A DNA stretch of 43,851 nt, taken from positions 1 to 43,851 of the forward strand of contig JAYZDP010000115.1 of the NCBI GenBank assembly GCA_036337765.1, given 5' to 3'. This DNA comes from JAYZDP01 sp036337765 (GTDB taxonomy: Bacteria > Acidobacteriota > Thermoanaerobaculia > Multivoradales > Multivoraceae). The notes under the pieces were generated by a model. The model was not told where the DNA came from. It did not search any database and saw only the letters and a program-made list of their open reading frames with translations. Of this stretch, positions 25,298-33,269 are shown piece by piece (position 1 is the stretch's first letter; the number at the start of each line of letters is the position of its first letter). A program made the translations under genes and the position numbers.

Positions 25298-26170
25298 ATG
25301 AAAGTCGGACTCGCCTTCGCAAGCAGCATCGGTATCGACGGAGGCACTGCGCTGGATATCTGTCGGCGTGCCGAGACCGTGGGCTTCGACTCCGTCTGGG
25401 GTGGTGAACATGTCATCCTGCCGGATGAGATCGCCTCCAGCTACCCGTATACGGCCGACGGCAAGATTCCCGCCGAGCCGGACACGCCGATACCGGACCC
25501 ACTGATCTGGCTGGCGTTCGTCGCCGCGGCCGCCCCAACGCTGCGACTCGGCACCTGCATCCTGATCGTGCCGCAGCGCAACCCTCTCGTGCTCGCCAAG
25601 GAGCTGGCGACCCTCGATCGGCTCTCCGGCGGTCGGTTGGAGCTCGGGCTCGGCGTCGGCTGGTTGAAGGAGGAGTTCGACGCTCTGGGAGTCGCCTGGG
25701 AGCGCCGCGGTGCGCGAAACGATGAGTACGTCGCCGCGATGCGGGCGTTGTGGGCGGGTCCGCACGCCGAGTTTCATGGCGAGTTCGTCGACTTCGAACC
25801 CGCCACCTGCAGCCCGCGCCCAGTCGATGGATCGATCCCGGTGATCGTGGGCGGGGATTCGGACGCCGCCATCCGGCGGGCTGTGAATCTAGCGGACGGC
25901 TACTTCCCGGGTGAAGGAGACTTCGAGCGTCTGCAGGCCCTGATAGGACGCGTACGGCAAGCCGCAGAAGCTGCGGGCCGAGACCCGGAGAGCCTGGCGA
26001 TTCACACGATCTTCGGTCGGCAAACGGCAGATCCCGTCGCCGGCGTCGAGCAGATGGCGGCACTCGGCGTAGACCGGATCATGGTCCCTGCATTTCCCTT
26101 CGCGGGCCCCGGCGGCCTCGATCGGCTGAGCGAGTTTGGCGAGCGTGTCATTCCGCTGACGCTGGATTGA
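25298..26170 (+). CDS. LLM-class F420-dependent oxidoreductase
   Basis: 290 residues from the ATG at 25298, with GGGAG upstream. It is a luciferase-like barrel: MKVGLAFASS start, DSVWGGEHVILPDEIAS, LRLGTCILIVPQRNPLVLAK and GRLELGLGVGWLKEEFDALG are the signature blocks of the TIGR03619-type F420-dependent group. F420 rather than FMN is inferred from the subgroup. The substrate is unknown. If F420 is used the organism must make it; no F420 biosynthesis gene is present here. The 3' end overlaps the convergent DUF35 gene by 23 bases. Confidence 0.87.
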   Translation: MKVGLAFASSIGIDGGTALDICRRAETVGFDSVWGGEHVILPDEIASSYPYTADGKIPAEPDTPIPDPLIWLAFVAAAAPTLRLGTCILIVPQRNPLVLAKELATLDRLSGGRLELGLGVGWLKEEFDALGVAWERRGARNDEYVAAMRALWAGPHAEFHGEFVDFEPATCSPRPVDGSIPVIVGGDSDAAIRRAVNLADGYFPGEGDFERLQALIGRVRQAAEAAGRDPESLAIHTIFGRQTADPVAGVEQMAALGVDRIMVPAFPFAGPGGLDRLSEFGERVIPLTLD

Positions 26171-26618
26171 CGGCAGAGTGGTCTCGTCGCCACTGCACCA
26201 GTGTAAATGGGGGCTCTCCGTCGAGATGGTCTTCGAACACCGCCTCGACGGGAGCGCCGATTTCGACCTCCTGGAGCGGATCTCCGACCAGGTTGCCGAG
26301 GGTGCGTACCCCTCCCGCCTGAGGCAGCGTCACGAGCACGATCAAGTAGGGCACAGCGTGCCCGAGTGCCGGGTGAACGGGATGCCACACCCGCTCCCAG
26401 CTGTAGATCACGCCCCTGGGCTCGATCGATTCGTAGCCCATGGAGTCGCCCAGGCATTGGTGGCAGATCCACTCCGGGCCCCATTGCCAGGCCCTACACG
26501 AGCCACAACGCTGAATGCGTAGCTCGTGCTCCAGGGTCCCCTCCCAGTAGGGGCCGTCGAGTCGGTCCGCCGACGGCCGTGGCTGCGGCAAGCCTGGCGG
26601 TAGGTAGGACCCGCTCAT
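26148..26618 (-). CDS. DUF35 zinc-ribbon/OB-fold protein, partner of the thiolase homologue
   Basis: 156 residues. An N-terminal helix (DGPYWEGTLEHELRIQRC) leads into a rubredoxin-like zinc ribbon with C38, C41, C52 and C55 (CGSC and CHQC), and then the OB-fold (VIYSWERVWHPVHPALGHAV, VEAVFEDHLD). DUF35 proteins bind acyl-CoA and act as obligate partners of SCP2-thiolase or Ltp2-type proteins, for example ChsH2 with Ltp2 in steroid side-chain breakdown. The gene starts inside the thiolase stop (ATGA overlap, 26615-26618), which supports a physical partnership. Confidence 0.88.
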   Translation of the reverse strand: MSGSYLPPGLPQPRPSADRLDGPYWEGTLEHELRIQRCGSCRAWQWGPEWICHQCLGDSMGYESIEPRGVIYSWERVWHPVHPALGHAVPYLIVLVTLPQAGGVRTLGNLVGDPLQEVEIGAPVEAVFEDHLDGEPPFTLVQWRRDHSAVNPASAE

Positions 26619-27799
26619 TGAACGCTACCCTCCGATCCCAAGATCAAATCACTTACCGGAGTCACCATCGGCCCCGAGATCACCAGGGCGAGCTCGGCCG
26701 AGGGAACCTGATTGCACGATGTTTGACGTAGCTGCCGCACGGCTTCCAACTGGAGCTCCAGTCCGTGCATGTAGCACTCGGCCAGGTTGCCGCCGCTGGT
26801 GTTCAGTGGCAACCGACCGTCCGGTGCTAGCAGGTTCTCCTTCTGGAGCACAACGTTGGCCTCCGACGCCTCGAACAGGCCATGCTCGATCAGGCTCATC
26901 AAGACGCCGCCGGTGAAGTTCTCGTAGCTCTGCGTGACGTCGATCTCGTGCGCGCCGACACCGGCCATCTCGTACAACCGAGGTGCGACCGTCTTGAAGC
27001 TCGCAGTCGCGTAGTCGGGAACGTTGTGACTGCCGGCACCGGCGCGATAGCCCGAGCCCTGAACGGCGGCCAATACGTACACGGGTTCCTGGGTGAGATC
27101 TCGCGCGCGTTCGGCGCTCACCAGGATCATCGCAGCCGCTCCGTCATTCTCCTGGCAACAGTCGTAGAGCCGGTAGGGCTCGACGATCCAACGAGAACTG
27201 TCGTAAGCGTCCTCGGTCAGAGGGCGCCCATGCATCACCGCCCGGGGGTTCGACTGCGCGTGGTGGTAGGACGCCATGGCGATCGCACGCAGCGCAGATC
27301 GATCGATGCCGTGGTCGTGCATGAAGCGCATCGTGCGCATGGCGAACATCTGCGCCGGCGACTGCAGTCCGTAGGGCGTGCACAGCGCAGCGTCGCCCGT
27401 CACGGCGGTCACCTCGGCGCCCCTCCCGAAGCGGCCGAACTGCCCCTGGGCGAGGGCGCGGAAAACGACCACACACTCGGCCGTGCCGGTAGCGATCGCC
27501 GCCGCGGCGTTGCCGACCGCGGCCGAGCCTCCTCCCCCCCCGCCGCCCCAGTTCATGTTCGAGAACCGAAGCTCCTTCGTTCCCAGTGCGGCGGCCAGAC
27601 GCGAGGGATCGTTGCGGTCGTTGCTGTAGGAGGCGAAGCCGTCGATCTGGCGCGGGTCGAGCCCAGCGTCCTCGGCCGCACGCAGGATCGCCTGCAGCGC
27701 GAGCTTGAACTCGGCGTCCGGAGACCTGCCACGCTTGTAGTAGGTGGTCTCGCCGATGCCGACGACAGCCGTCTGTCCTCGCAGGGTTCGTTGAGCCAT
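26615..27799 (-). CDS. SCP2-thiolase/Ltp2-like protein lacking the nucleophilic cysteine
   Basis: 394 residues of the thiolase superfamily (VVGIGETTYYKRG, ALQAILRAAEDAGLDP, QIDGFASYSND). The position that holds the acylated cysteine in true thiolases is replaced by a run of glycines (NWGGGGGGGSAAVGNAA, 83-99), and the C-terminal GHP-type catalytic histidine motif is replaced by TSGGNLAECYMHGLELQLEA. Both are hallmarks of Ltp2-like aldolases, which with a DUF35 partner split the C-C bond of a beta-hydroxy acyl-CoA instead of performing thiolysis. The DUF35 gene immediately downstream overlaps it by four bases. A retro-aldol role on a sterol-like or branched substrate is inferred, not shown. 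Confidence 0.85.
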   Translation of the reverse strand: MAQRTLRGQTAVVGIGETTYYKRGRSPDAEFKLALQAILRAAEDAGLDPRQIDGFASYSNDRNDPSRLAAALGTKELRFSNMNWGGGGGGGSAAVGNAAAAIATGTAECVVVFRALAQGQFGRFGRGAEVTAVTGDAALCTPYGLQSPAQMFAMRTMRFMHDHGIDRSALRAIAMASYHHAQSNPRAVMHGRPLTEDAYDSSRWIVEPYRLYDCCQENDGAAAMILVSAERARDLTQEPVYVLAAVQGSGYRAGAGSHNVPDYATASFKTVAPRLYEMAGVGAHEIDVTQSYENFTGGVLMSLIEHGLFEASEANVVLQKENLLAPDGRLPLNTSGGNLAECYMHGLELQLEAVRQLRQTSCNQVPSAELALVISGPMVTPVSDLILGSEGSVQ

Positions 27800-27832
27800 C
27801 GTGGTGCGGGGACCCTACCGCACGAGCGCCAT

Positions 27833-29125
27833 CTACTCTGTAGCACTCCTCCCACCTTGCGCCGCACGCAGCACTCGGAGGAAGTTGCCGCCCCAGATCT
27901 TCGCGATGTCGTCCTCGTCGTAGCCGCGCTCCAGCAGACCCGCGGTCACATTCATGGCCTCACTGGCATCGGCGAAGCCTTCGACGCCGCCACCGTGGTT
28001 GAAGTCCGTCCCGATCCCCACGTGGTCCACGCCGATCCGCCCGACGATGTAGTCGAGGTGGTCGAGCATGGAGTCGACGCTGCCGGGACCCAGAAGCCCG
28101 CTGATCGACTGCACAAATGCTTCGCGAGCGACGGGATCCTCGATCTCCCAGTAGAGCTCGAACGGGTACAGGGAGTCCGCCAAAAGGCCCGCGGCCCTTC
28201 GCGCCGCTCGGATCTCGTCGTCCAACGCCTGATCGGAAGAGTCGAAGAGGTAGCCGCGAAACGGGGCGACGTGGACCACGCCACCGATCTCGCCGATCCG
28301 ATCGATCTCCTCGTCGCTCAGGTTGCGGCTGACGTCCGTACGCTGCCTGGCGTTGGAATGGCTGGCGATCACCGGTGCCGTCGAGATCTCGAGCACTCGC
28401 AAGGCCGCCTGCCTGGATAGCTGTGCCACGTCGACGACGCCGCCGAGGGCGTTGATTCGCTCGATGGCGGCGACACCCAGCCCGGACAGCCCTCCGTGCT
28501 CGGAAGCAGGCTCGTGAGTGCCCGTCGCGCCATCGAACACGGGTCGCGAGGAGTCGGCGAAATCGTTGTGACCCATGTGAGTGAGTGCGAAAACACGCAC
28601 CCCGGCCGCGTACAACTCATCGAGAGCTGAGACGTCCGTGCCGAGGATCAGGGCGTTTTGGAAGCCGAGGATGAGCGCCGCCTTGCCATCTTTCCGAGCA
28701 GCGACCACTTCGTCCGCCGATCGGGCCACGACCGCGTCGTTCGCCGGGTCGGCCGCCAACGCGAGCACGGCGGCGATCTCCCCGTCCGCCCTCGCCCGCG
28801 CAGCCGCATAGCCCTCCGGCGTTCGCGGCCCGGGCCCGACGGCAACCGACATGACCACGGCATCGACACCGCCAGCGTGAAGCTTCGCCGGCTCCACCTG
28901 CGACAGCCCGTCCTCACCGACGTACGGGGAAGGTGCCTCCGGCAGCTCGATGTCCGCGTGCGCGTCGAGGACCAACACGCGCTCGTGGATGGCCCGCACA
29001 CGATCGAGTGGCGCCTCGGACGCCGGGTCGACTTGCGCGACGCCGTCATCCTCCGAGCCCCCACACCCCGTCATGACGACGAGCGCCAAGGTCCAAACAA
29101 CTGTCGAAGGTGAGGGCCACGTCAT
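27833..29125 (-). CDS. M19 membrane-dipeptidase-like lipoprotein
   Basis: 430 residues from the ATG at 29125, with AGGAG upstream. A lipoprotein signal ends VVMTGC (C21). The M19 barrel is recognised by VLDAHADIELP (H56, D58), FALTHMGHNDFADSSRP, VDVAQLSRQAALRVLEIS, VIASHSNARQRTDVSRNLSD and IGTDFNHGGG near the end. In zinc-replete members a glutamate bridges the metals in an EG motif; here the site reads GFQNALILG (Q156), and the histidine expected just before SRN is not seen. One zinc site may therefore be altered. Relatives cleave dipeptides or dehydropeptides. It lies 33 bases upstream of the thiolase-like gene on the same strand. Confidence 0.85.
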   Translation of the reverse strand: MTWPSPSTVVWTLALVVMTGCGGSEDDGVAQVDPASEAPLDRVRAIHERVLVLDAHADIELPEAPSPYVGEDGLSQVEPAKLHAGGVDAVVMSVAVGPGPRTPEGYAAARARADGEIAAVLALAADPANDAVVARSADEVVAARKDGKAALILGFQNALILGTDVSALDELYAAGVRVFALTHMGHNDFADSSRPVFDGATGTHEPASEHGGLSGLGVAAIERINALGGVVDVAQLSRQAALRVLEISTAPVIASHSNARQRTDVSRNLSDEEIDRIGEIGGVVHVAPFRGYLFDSSDQALDDEIRAARRAAGLLADSLYPFELYWEIEDPVAREAFVQSISGLLGPGSVDSMLDHLDYIVGRIGVDHVGIGTDFNHGGGVEGFADASEAMNVTAGLLERGYDEDDIAKIWGGNFLRVLRAAQGGRSATE

Positions 29126-29219
29126 GGTCGGTTCTCCTCGGTCTATGGCAAGCTCCATCATTGCACCTCAGGCGTGAGGTGCTTCTCCAAGATCCGCCCC
29201 GCTCCGGAGACACCACCAT

Positions 29220-30275
29220 ATGAGCCGATCGTTTCTTTCCCGCCGGTGCACGGTCTCGGTCGCCGGGCTCGCTCTGACGATCGCGCTCGCCCCCACCGCC
29301 GCGGCACAGAACCCGGTGGCCCGACAGATGCAGGCGCAGTCCGACGCCGCACAGACACTGCTGGGTCCCGATGCAATGCGGGTCTTCGTGTGCGGCTCGG
29401 CCTCGCCACTCGGCGCGGACGCCAAGCGGGAGCAGGCGTGTATTGCGGTGATTGCCGGCGGCCGTCTCTTCCTGGTTGACGTAGGAGCTGGCGCCAACAC
29501 CAACCTCCAGCTCGGCGGCCTGCCGATGGCGGGTCTCCACACCGTGTTCCTGACCCACTTCCACTCCGACCACATCGCGTCGATCCCCGACGTCAACCTG
29601 AGTTCCTGGGTCGGCGGCCGACCCCGGCCGCTCGTCGTCGCTGGGCCTGAAGGGGTCGAAACCGTGGTCGAGGGGCTCAACCTGGCCTACGGACCCGACC
29701 GGAGTTATCGAATCGCCCACCACGGAAAAGAGCTGCTTCCGCCCGAGCTTGGAACCATGATGGCTCGCACGATCGAGCCCGGCGTCGTGCTCGACGAGGA
29801 AGGCGTTCGGGTCACAGCTTTTGCCGTCGACCACGCCCCGGTCGATCCGGCCCTCGGCTACCGCTTCGACTACGGCGGGCGTTCCGTGGTCGTCAGCGGC
29901 GACACCATCCGAACGCAGAGTCTGATCGAGGCCTCGAAGGGCGCCGACCTTCTCCTGCACGACGTCATGGCCCAGGACGTGGTTCAGATGCTACAAAGCG
30001 CGCGCGACCAATCGGGCGACGAGCGCCTGTCCAAGCTGCTCACCGATGTCCAGACGTACCACGCGTCCACTACCGCCGTCGCGGCGCTCGCTAAGGAGGC
30101 GGGTGTCCGACAGCTGGTGCTCTACCACCTGGTGCCGGCAATGCCCAACCCCATGCTGAACGGCCGGTTCCTGCAGGGCATGCCCGAGGGAACCGTCCTC
30201 GCGGCCGACGGCATGCTCTTCGAACTGCCGACCAACAGCGACGAGATCCAGTTGCGGCAACTCGTCCAGCGGTAG
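29220..30275 (+). CDS. Exported MBL-fold metallohydrolase
   Basis: 351 residues with a signal peptide (ALTIALAPTAAAQ, about 18-30). The zinc motif THFHSDHI gives H113, H115, D117 and H118. Further ligands are in VDHAPVDPALGYRF and in VVSGDTIRT (aspartate bridging the metals), with a last histidine in LVLYHLVP. This layout fits the RNase Z/arylsulfatase-like branch, but export rules out tRNA processing, so a phosphodiesterase, sulfatase or ester hydrolase activity is more likely. It lies divergent from the dipeptidase-like gene, 94 bases between starts, and is convergent with the SDR, 13 bases between stops. Confidence 0.83.
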   Translation: MSRSFLSRRCTVSVAGLALTIALAPTAAAQNPVARQMQAQSDAAQTLLGPDAMRVFVCGSASPLGADAKREQACIAVIAGGRLFLVDVGAGANTNLQLGGLPMAGLHTVFLTHFHSDHIASIPDVNLSSWVGGRPRPLVVAGPEGVETVVEGLNLAYGPDRSYRIAHHGKELLPPELGTMMARTIEPGVVLDEEGVRVTAFAVDHAPVDPALGYRFDYGGRSVVVSGDTIRTQSLIEASKGADLLLHDVMAQDVVQMLQSARDQSGDERLSKLLTDVQTYHASTTAVAALAKEAGVRQLVLYHLVPAMPNPMLNGRFLQGMPEGTVLAADGMLFELPTNSDEIQLRQLVQR

Positions 30276-30288
30276 CCCTGGCCTGCCT

Positions 30289-31131
30289 CTAGAAGCTCGG
30301 CTTCGTCGAGAAGGGGGTCAGCTGTAGCTCGTGGGTCCAACACGACCTGTCCTGGCTGTGCAGGTAGTAAAACGCCTCGGCGATCTTTAACGGGTTCATC
30401 ACTGTCTCGGGATGCTGGGTCGCATATGGCAGCGCCCGGGTGCCAGGCGAGTCGATGAGTCCGTCGATCACCACGTTCGCCACATGTACGCCGTGCTCTG
30501 AGTACTCCTCGGTCAAGACTTGCGCGAGCGTGCGCATCATCACCCGTGGGTAGTACAGCGACTGGCCAGTCCGACGTTTACGCCCCCGTAGCGAAGCCGC
30601 ATTGTTGGAGATCAGAAACGACCCTGCTCCCTTCCGCCGCATGCCGGGCAGCACCTCCTTGGCGACCAAGAACGGCCCGCGGCTGGCGATGTGCTGCGCG
30701 GTTTCGAACATCTCGACCGGAATGTGCTCGAGCAGCTCTTTGTCGGGCGGCAGGTCCCGTCCTTCAAGGTAGCCGGCGTTGTAGATCAACACATCGGGGT
30801 CACCCGCCTGCTCGCGAATCGTCGAAAACGCGGCAGAGATCGACTCCGGTGTGGCCAGATCCAGCTCGACGATGATCGCTTCGCCGCCCTGCTCCAGGAT
30901 CGCTTCTTTCAGAGCCAAAGCGTTGTCGGCCCTGCGCGTCGTCAGAACGACGAGAAAGCCTTCGGCAGCGAACTTCTGCGACAGGGCACCACCGATGCCC
31001 CAACGCAGACCGACCGGGAGGTCGCTGTCATCGAGCTCGTGGCCGTGCGCCAGCTTGGTGTTGCGGCCATCGGCCTGCCACTTCGAGGTCGCGCCCACAA
31101 CGACAGCGACGCCTCGACCGGGTGCGTTCAC
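30289..31131 (-). CDS. Atypical short-chain dehydrogenase/reductase
   Basis: 280 residues from the GTG at 31131; a GTG at 31203 would add 24 residues without family resemblance. The Rossmann glycine motif is split: strand 1 ends VVVGATSKWQ (10-19), then about 24 residues (DGRNTKLAHG...) precede RWGIGGALSQKFAAEGF. NAG is present at 118-120 (YNAG), and a serine at 180 (NNAAS). The active-site tyrosine region reads SLYYPRVMMRT, so the lysine four residues after the tyrosine is missing (V197/M198). Catalysis by the normal Tyr-Lys pair is doubtful. The 3' end is complete (TPFSTKPSF). Upstream on the same strand lie a permease relic and a beta-lactamase-fold gene. Confidence 0.8.
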   Translation of the reverse strand: MNAPGRGVAVVVGATSKWQADGRNTKLAHGHELDDSDLPVGLRWGIGGALSQKFAAEGFLVVLTTRRADNALALKEAILEQGGEAIIVELDLATPESISAAFSTIREQAGDPDVLIYNAGYLEGRDLPPDKELLEHIPVEMFETAQHIASRGPFLVAKEVLPGMRRKGAGSFLISNNAASLRGRKRRTGQSLYYPRVMMRTLAQVLTEEYSEHGVHVANVVIDGLIDSPGTRALPYATQHPETVMNPLKIAEAFYYLHSQDRSCWTHELQLTPFSTKPSF

Positions 31132-31235
31132 GTGGGGGGTACCGTCGAGATAGTCGTCATGGCTCTTGGTCGTAGAGTGGCACCATTTGACAGCACCGTC
31201 CACGACCAGCGGTGCCCGATCTCAGGCGGACCCGC

Positions 31236-31737
31236 CTACTCGACCCGCAGCGCTTCCGAAGACTCGATTCGAAGCACACGACGAGACGGTCCGACGCACG
31301 ACAGTAGAGCAACGGCCGCCATGACGGCCGTGCCCGTGGCCAGGGTGAACCCGAAGGTGTCCCAGGTGAGCTCGCGGGCTGTGTCGACATTGAAGAGGAG
31401 CCCAGCGAGCGGCATGCCGAAGATCGCGCCGATCGCGATCTGCGCCAGGGCGCGCCGCAGGACGGACAGCACGATCGAAGATCGCTGCGCCCCCGGGCGG
31501 TACGCACACCGATCTCGCGGGTCCGTTCGATAACGGAGAACGAGATCATGGCGAAGAGCGCGGACGCCGCCAGCATCAGGTACCAGTCGCTCTGGTAGAC
31601 CTCCGACAGCACCTTCGGGGGCCCCATGACGAGGGTCGGATCGACTTCGGCCGCAATCTTGCGCAGCCTCGGCACGAACTCCTCGGGTGACGGCCCGGCG
31701 TGGATCCCGAGGACGGCGAACCACCGATCGTCAGCCG
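31236..31737 (-). pseudogene. C-terminal remnant of a MacB/FtsX-type (ADOP) ABC transporter permease
   Basis: Two frames join into the end of an ADOP/MacB-like permease. The first (31737 to about 31495) gives DPADDRWFAVLGIH, then KIAAEVDPTLVMGPPKVLSE and a membrane segment ending FSVIERTREIGVRTA. The second (about 31500 to 31236) continues GAQRSSIVLSVLRRALAQIA with two further membrane segments and the usual end SSEALRVE. The shift sits in a C/G run at about 31489-31496 and equals loss of one base. The 5' ~80% of the gene is absent: the readable frame begins right at the stop of the beta-lactamase-fold gene, which implies a deletion junction there. Confidence 0.7.
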
Positions 31738-31739
31738 GG

Positions 31740-33050
31740 TCAGTCGACGATCGACTGGTAGACCAGGTTCTTGAACTCGGTGCCGTACAAAAGGCCGGTG
31801 TGCGGCAGGATCTGGATCATGAAGAGCCCGATCAGCTCTTCCTCCGGATCGATCCAGAATCGCGTCCCGGCGGCGCCACCCCAGCTGTACTCGCCCGCCG
31901 AGCCGAGCGCGCCGGAAAGCCCGGGCTCGCGGATAACGCGAAAGGTGAGGCCGAATCCATCGTTCGGGCCGATCAGATTACCGACGCGAGGCAGGTCGCC
32001 GATGTGGTCCGACGACATCAACTCGACCGACTTGCGGCTCAAGAGACGCGTGCCCTCCAACTCGCCGCCGTTGAGCAGCATCTGGCAGAAACGCAGGTAG
32101 TCGCCGACCGTGGAGACCAGTCCCGAGCCGCCGCCGAGCATGGCAGGCTTCGTCTTGTAGGAGTCCTGGGGCGGCGCCGTCGAACGCTCGACGCGGTTGT
32201 CCTCGCCCGGTGAGTACAGCACCGCCAACCGAGAGTGCTTGGCCTCCGGTACCCAATGCGCGGTGTCCTTCATGCCGAGGGGGCCGAAGATGCGCTCCTC
32301 GAGGTAGACGTCGTAGGTCTGCCCCGACATGACCTCGACCAGCGCGGCCAGAACATCCTGGCTCAGGCCGTACCGCCATACGTCGCCCGGGTGGTTGTGC
32401 AGCGGCGCCTGGCCGAGACCGCGCGCCAGATCACCGATGGAGCGGTCTGCGCTCCCACTACCGGCGATCTGCCGGTAGTAGTACTTCCCCGCCGCATCAC
32501 GCGGCCCGGCGTAGCTGATGCCGGAGGTGTGCGTCAGCAGGTCGCGGATCGTGACGTCACGGCGTGCCGGCACCAGGCGCTGCCGCGGTGCTCCCGTGCC
32601 GGGGTCGGTGTAGTGCTCCACGACCTCGAGGTCGCCCAGTGCGGGGATCCAGTGCTTCGCGGGTGTCGAGAGCGGCCAGGCCTGCTCCTCGTGGAGCATC
32701 ATCACGGCGACGCCAGTGATGGCCTTGGTCATGGAGTACATGCGGAACATGGCGTCCGGGCTCATGGCCCTCTTCTGCTCGCGATCGGCATGCCCCCAGG
32801 TCGCCTGGTACGCCACTTTGCCGCGCCGCGCGACCAGCCCGATCGCACCGGCAATACGGCCCTCGTCGACGTGCGCCTGCATGACCCGATCGATACGCTC
32901 GAGACGATCGGCCGACAGACCGAGCTCGGCGGGCGAGGCGTTGGGCAGCGCCGCAACGTCGCTGTCGTTGGCGGCCGCGCCGGCAGCCGGCACACCGATG
33001 AGGCCAGCGAGAAGGAGTGTAATAAGTAGGACGAGGCGTGATGTACGCAT
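31740..33050 (-). CDS. Beta-lactamase-fold serine hydrolase (class C/EstB type), exported
   Basis: 436 residues with a signal peptide (LLITLLLAGLIGVPAAGAAA). The SxxK nucleophile motif is SMTK (S106, K109 in FRMYSMTKAITG). The second motif is a tyrosine in WRYGLSQDV near 215, and the third-motif region reads WGGAAGTRFWIDPEE. The body has DLLTHTSGISYAG and STVGDYLRFCQMLLNGGELEG, as in the many serine hydrolases of this fold that act as esterases or D-aminopeptidases. Antibiotic hydrolysis cannot be inferred. The protein end FKNLVYQSIVD looks complete, although a truncated permease starts right after the stop. Palindromic element copy 2 lies upstream, between it and the PhyH gene. Confidence 0.87.
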   Translation of the reverse strand: MRTSRLVLLITLLLAGLIGVPAAGAAANDSDVAALPNASPAELGLSADRLERIDRVMQAHVDEGRIAGAIGLVARRGKVAYQATWGHADREQKRAMSPDAMFRMYSMTKAITGVAVMMLHEEQAWPLSTPAKHWIPALGDLEVVEHYTDPGTGAPRQRLVPARRDVTIRDLLTHTSGISYAGPRDAAGKYYYRQIAGSGSADRSIGDLARGLGQAPLHNHPGDVWRYGLSQDVLAALVEVMSGQTYDVYLEERIFGPLGMKDTAHWVPEAKHSRLAVLYSPGEDNRVERSTAPPQDSYKTKPAMLGGGSGLVSTVGDYLRFCQMLLNGGELEGTRLLSRKSVELMSSDHIGDLPRVGNLIGPNDGFGLTFRVIREPGLSGALGSAGEYSWGGAAGTRFWIDPEEELIGLFMIQILPHTGLLYGTEFKNLVYQSIVD

Positions 33051-33130
33051 GAAGCCCCCACATCTGAGTCGCTGGCGACGACTCGTTCGTAATCGATCTG
33101 TGGAACGGCTCCGATTGTAGCCGGTCGGCC

Positions 33131-33269
33131 AAGCCTGCTACGGCAGGCTCTACATCCGGGCCTGCGCGGCGAGCGCCCCCCGGAGGGAAGGAATACTAGC
33201 GGGAGCCGCGGTATGAGCGCGCTACAGAGTCGAAGGCTGGCGAGCCATGACTACCGCGGCTCCCGCTAG
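33131..33269 (-). repeat. Palindromic interspersed element, copy 2
   Basis: The core is 33155-33188 (34 bases; one base different from copy 3). On one side is a perfect hairpin with 18-base arms (33196-33213 CTAGCGGGAGCCGCGGTA and 33252-33269), whose 38-base loop holds TAGTCATG and CTCATAC motifs (minus strand) also found in copy 3. On the other side is a small perfect hairpin, AGCCTGC/TACG loop/GCAGGCT (33132-33149). The TAG stop of the PhyH gene (33268-33266) is inside the outer arm. The whole intergenic space between two minus-strand genes is taken up by this element. Confidence 0.85.

Noticed and set aside
26882..28420. 512-residue open frame on the plus strand
   Set aside because: It lies opposite the thiolase-like and dipeptidase-like genes, both of which have strong motifs. 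The plus-strand product is Arg/His/Val-rich and low in pattern, a typical shadow in GC-rich DNA.
31740..33050. Antibiotic-resistance beta-lactamase
   Set aside because: The fold and SMTK motif are shared with many esterases and peptidases, and the third motif differs from KTG, so no resistance claim is justified.
33131..33269. Plain Rho-independent terminators
   Set aside because: There are no U-tracts after the hairpins, and the conserved core beyond the hairpin is not needed for termination. A termination side-effect is still possible.
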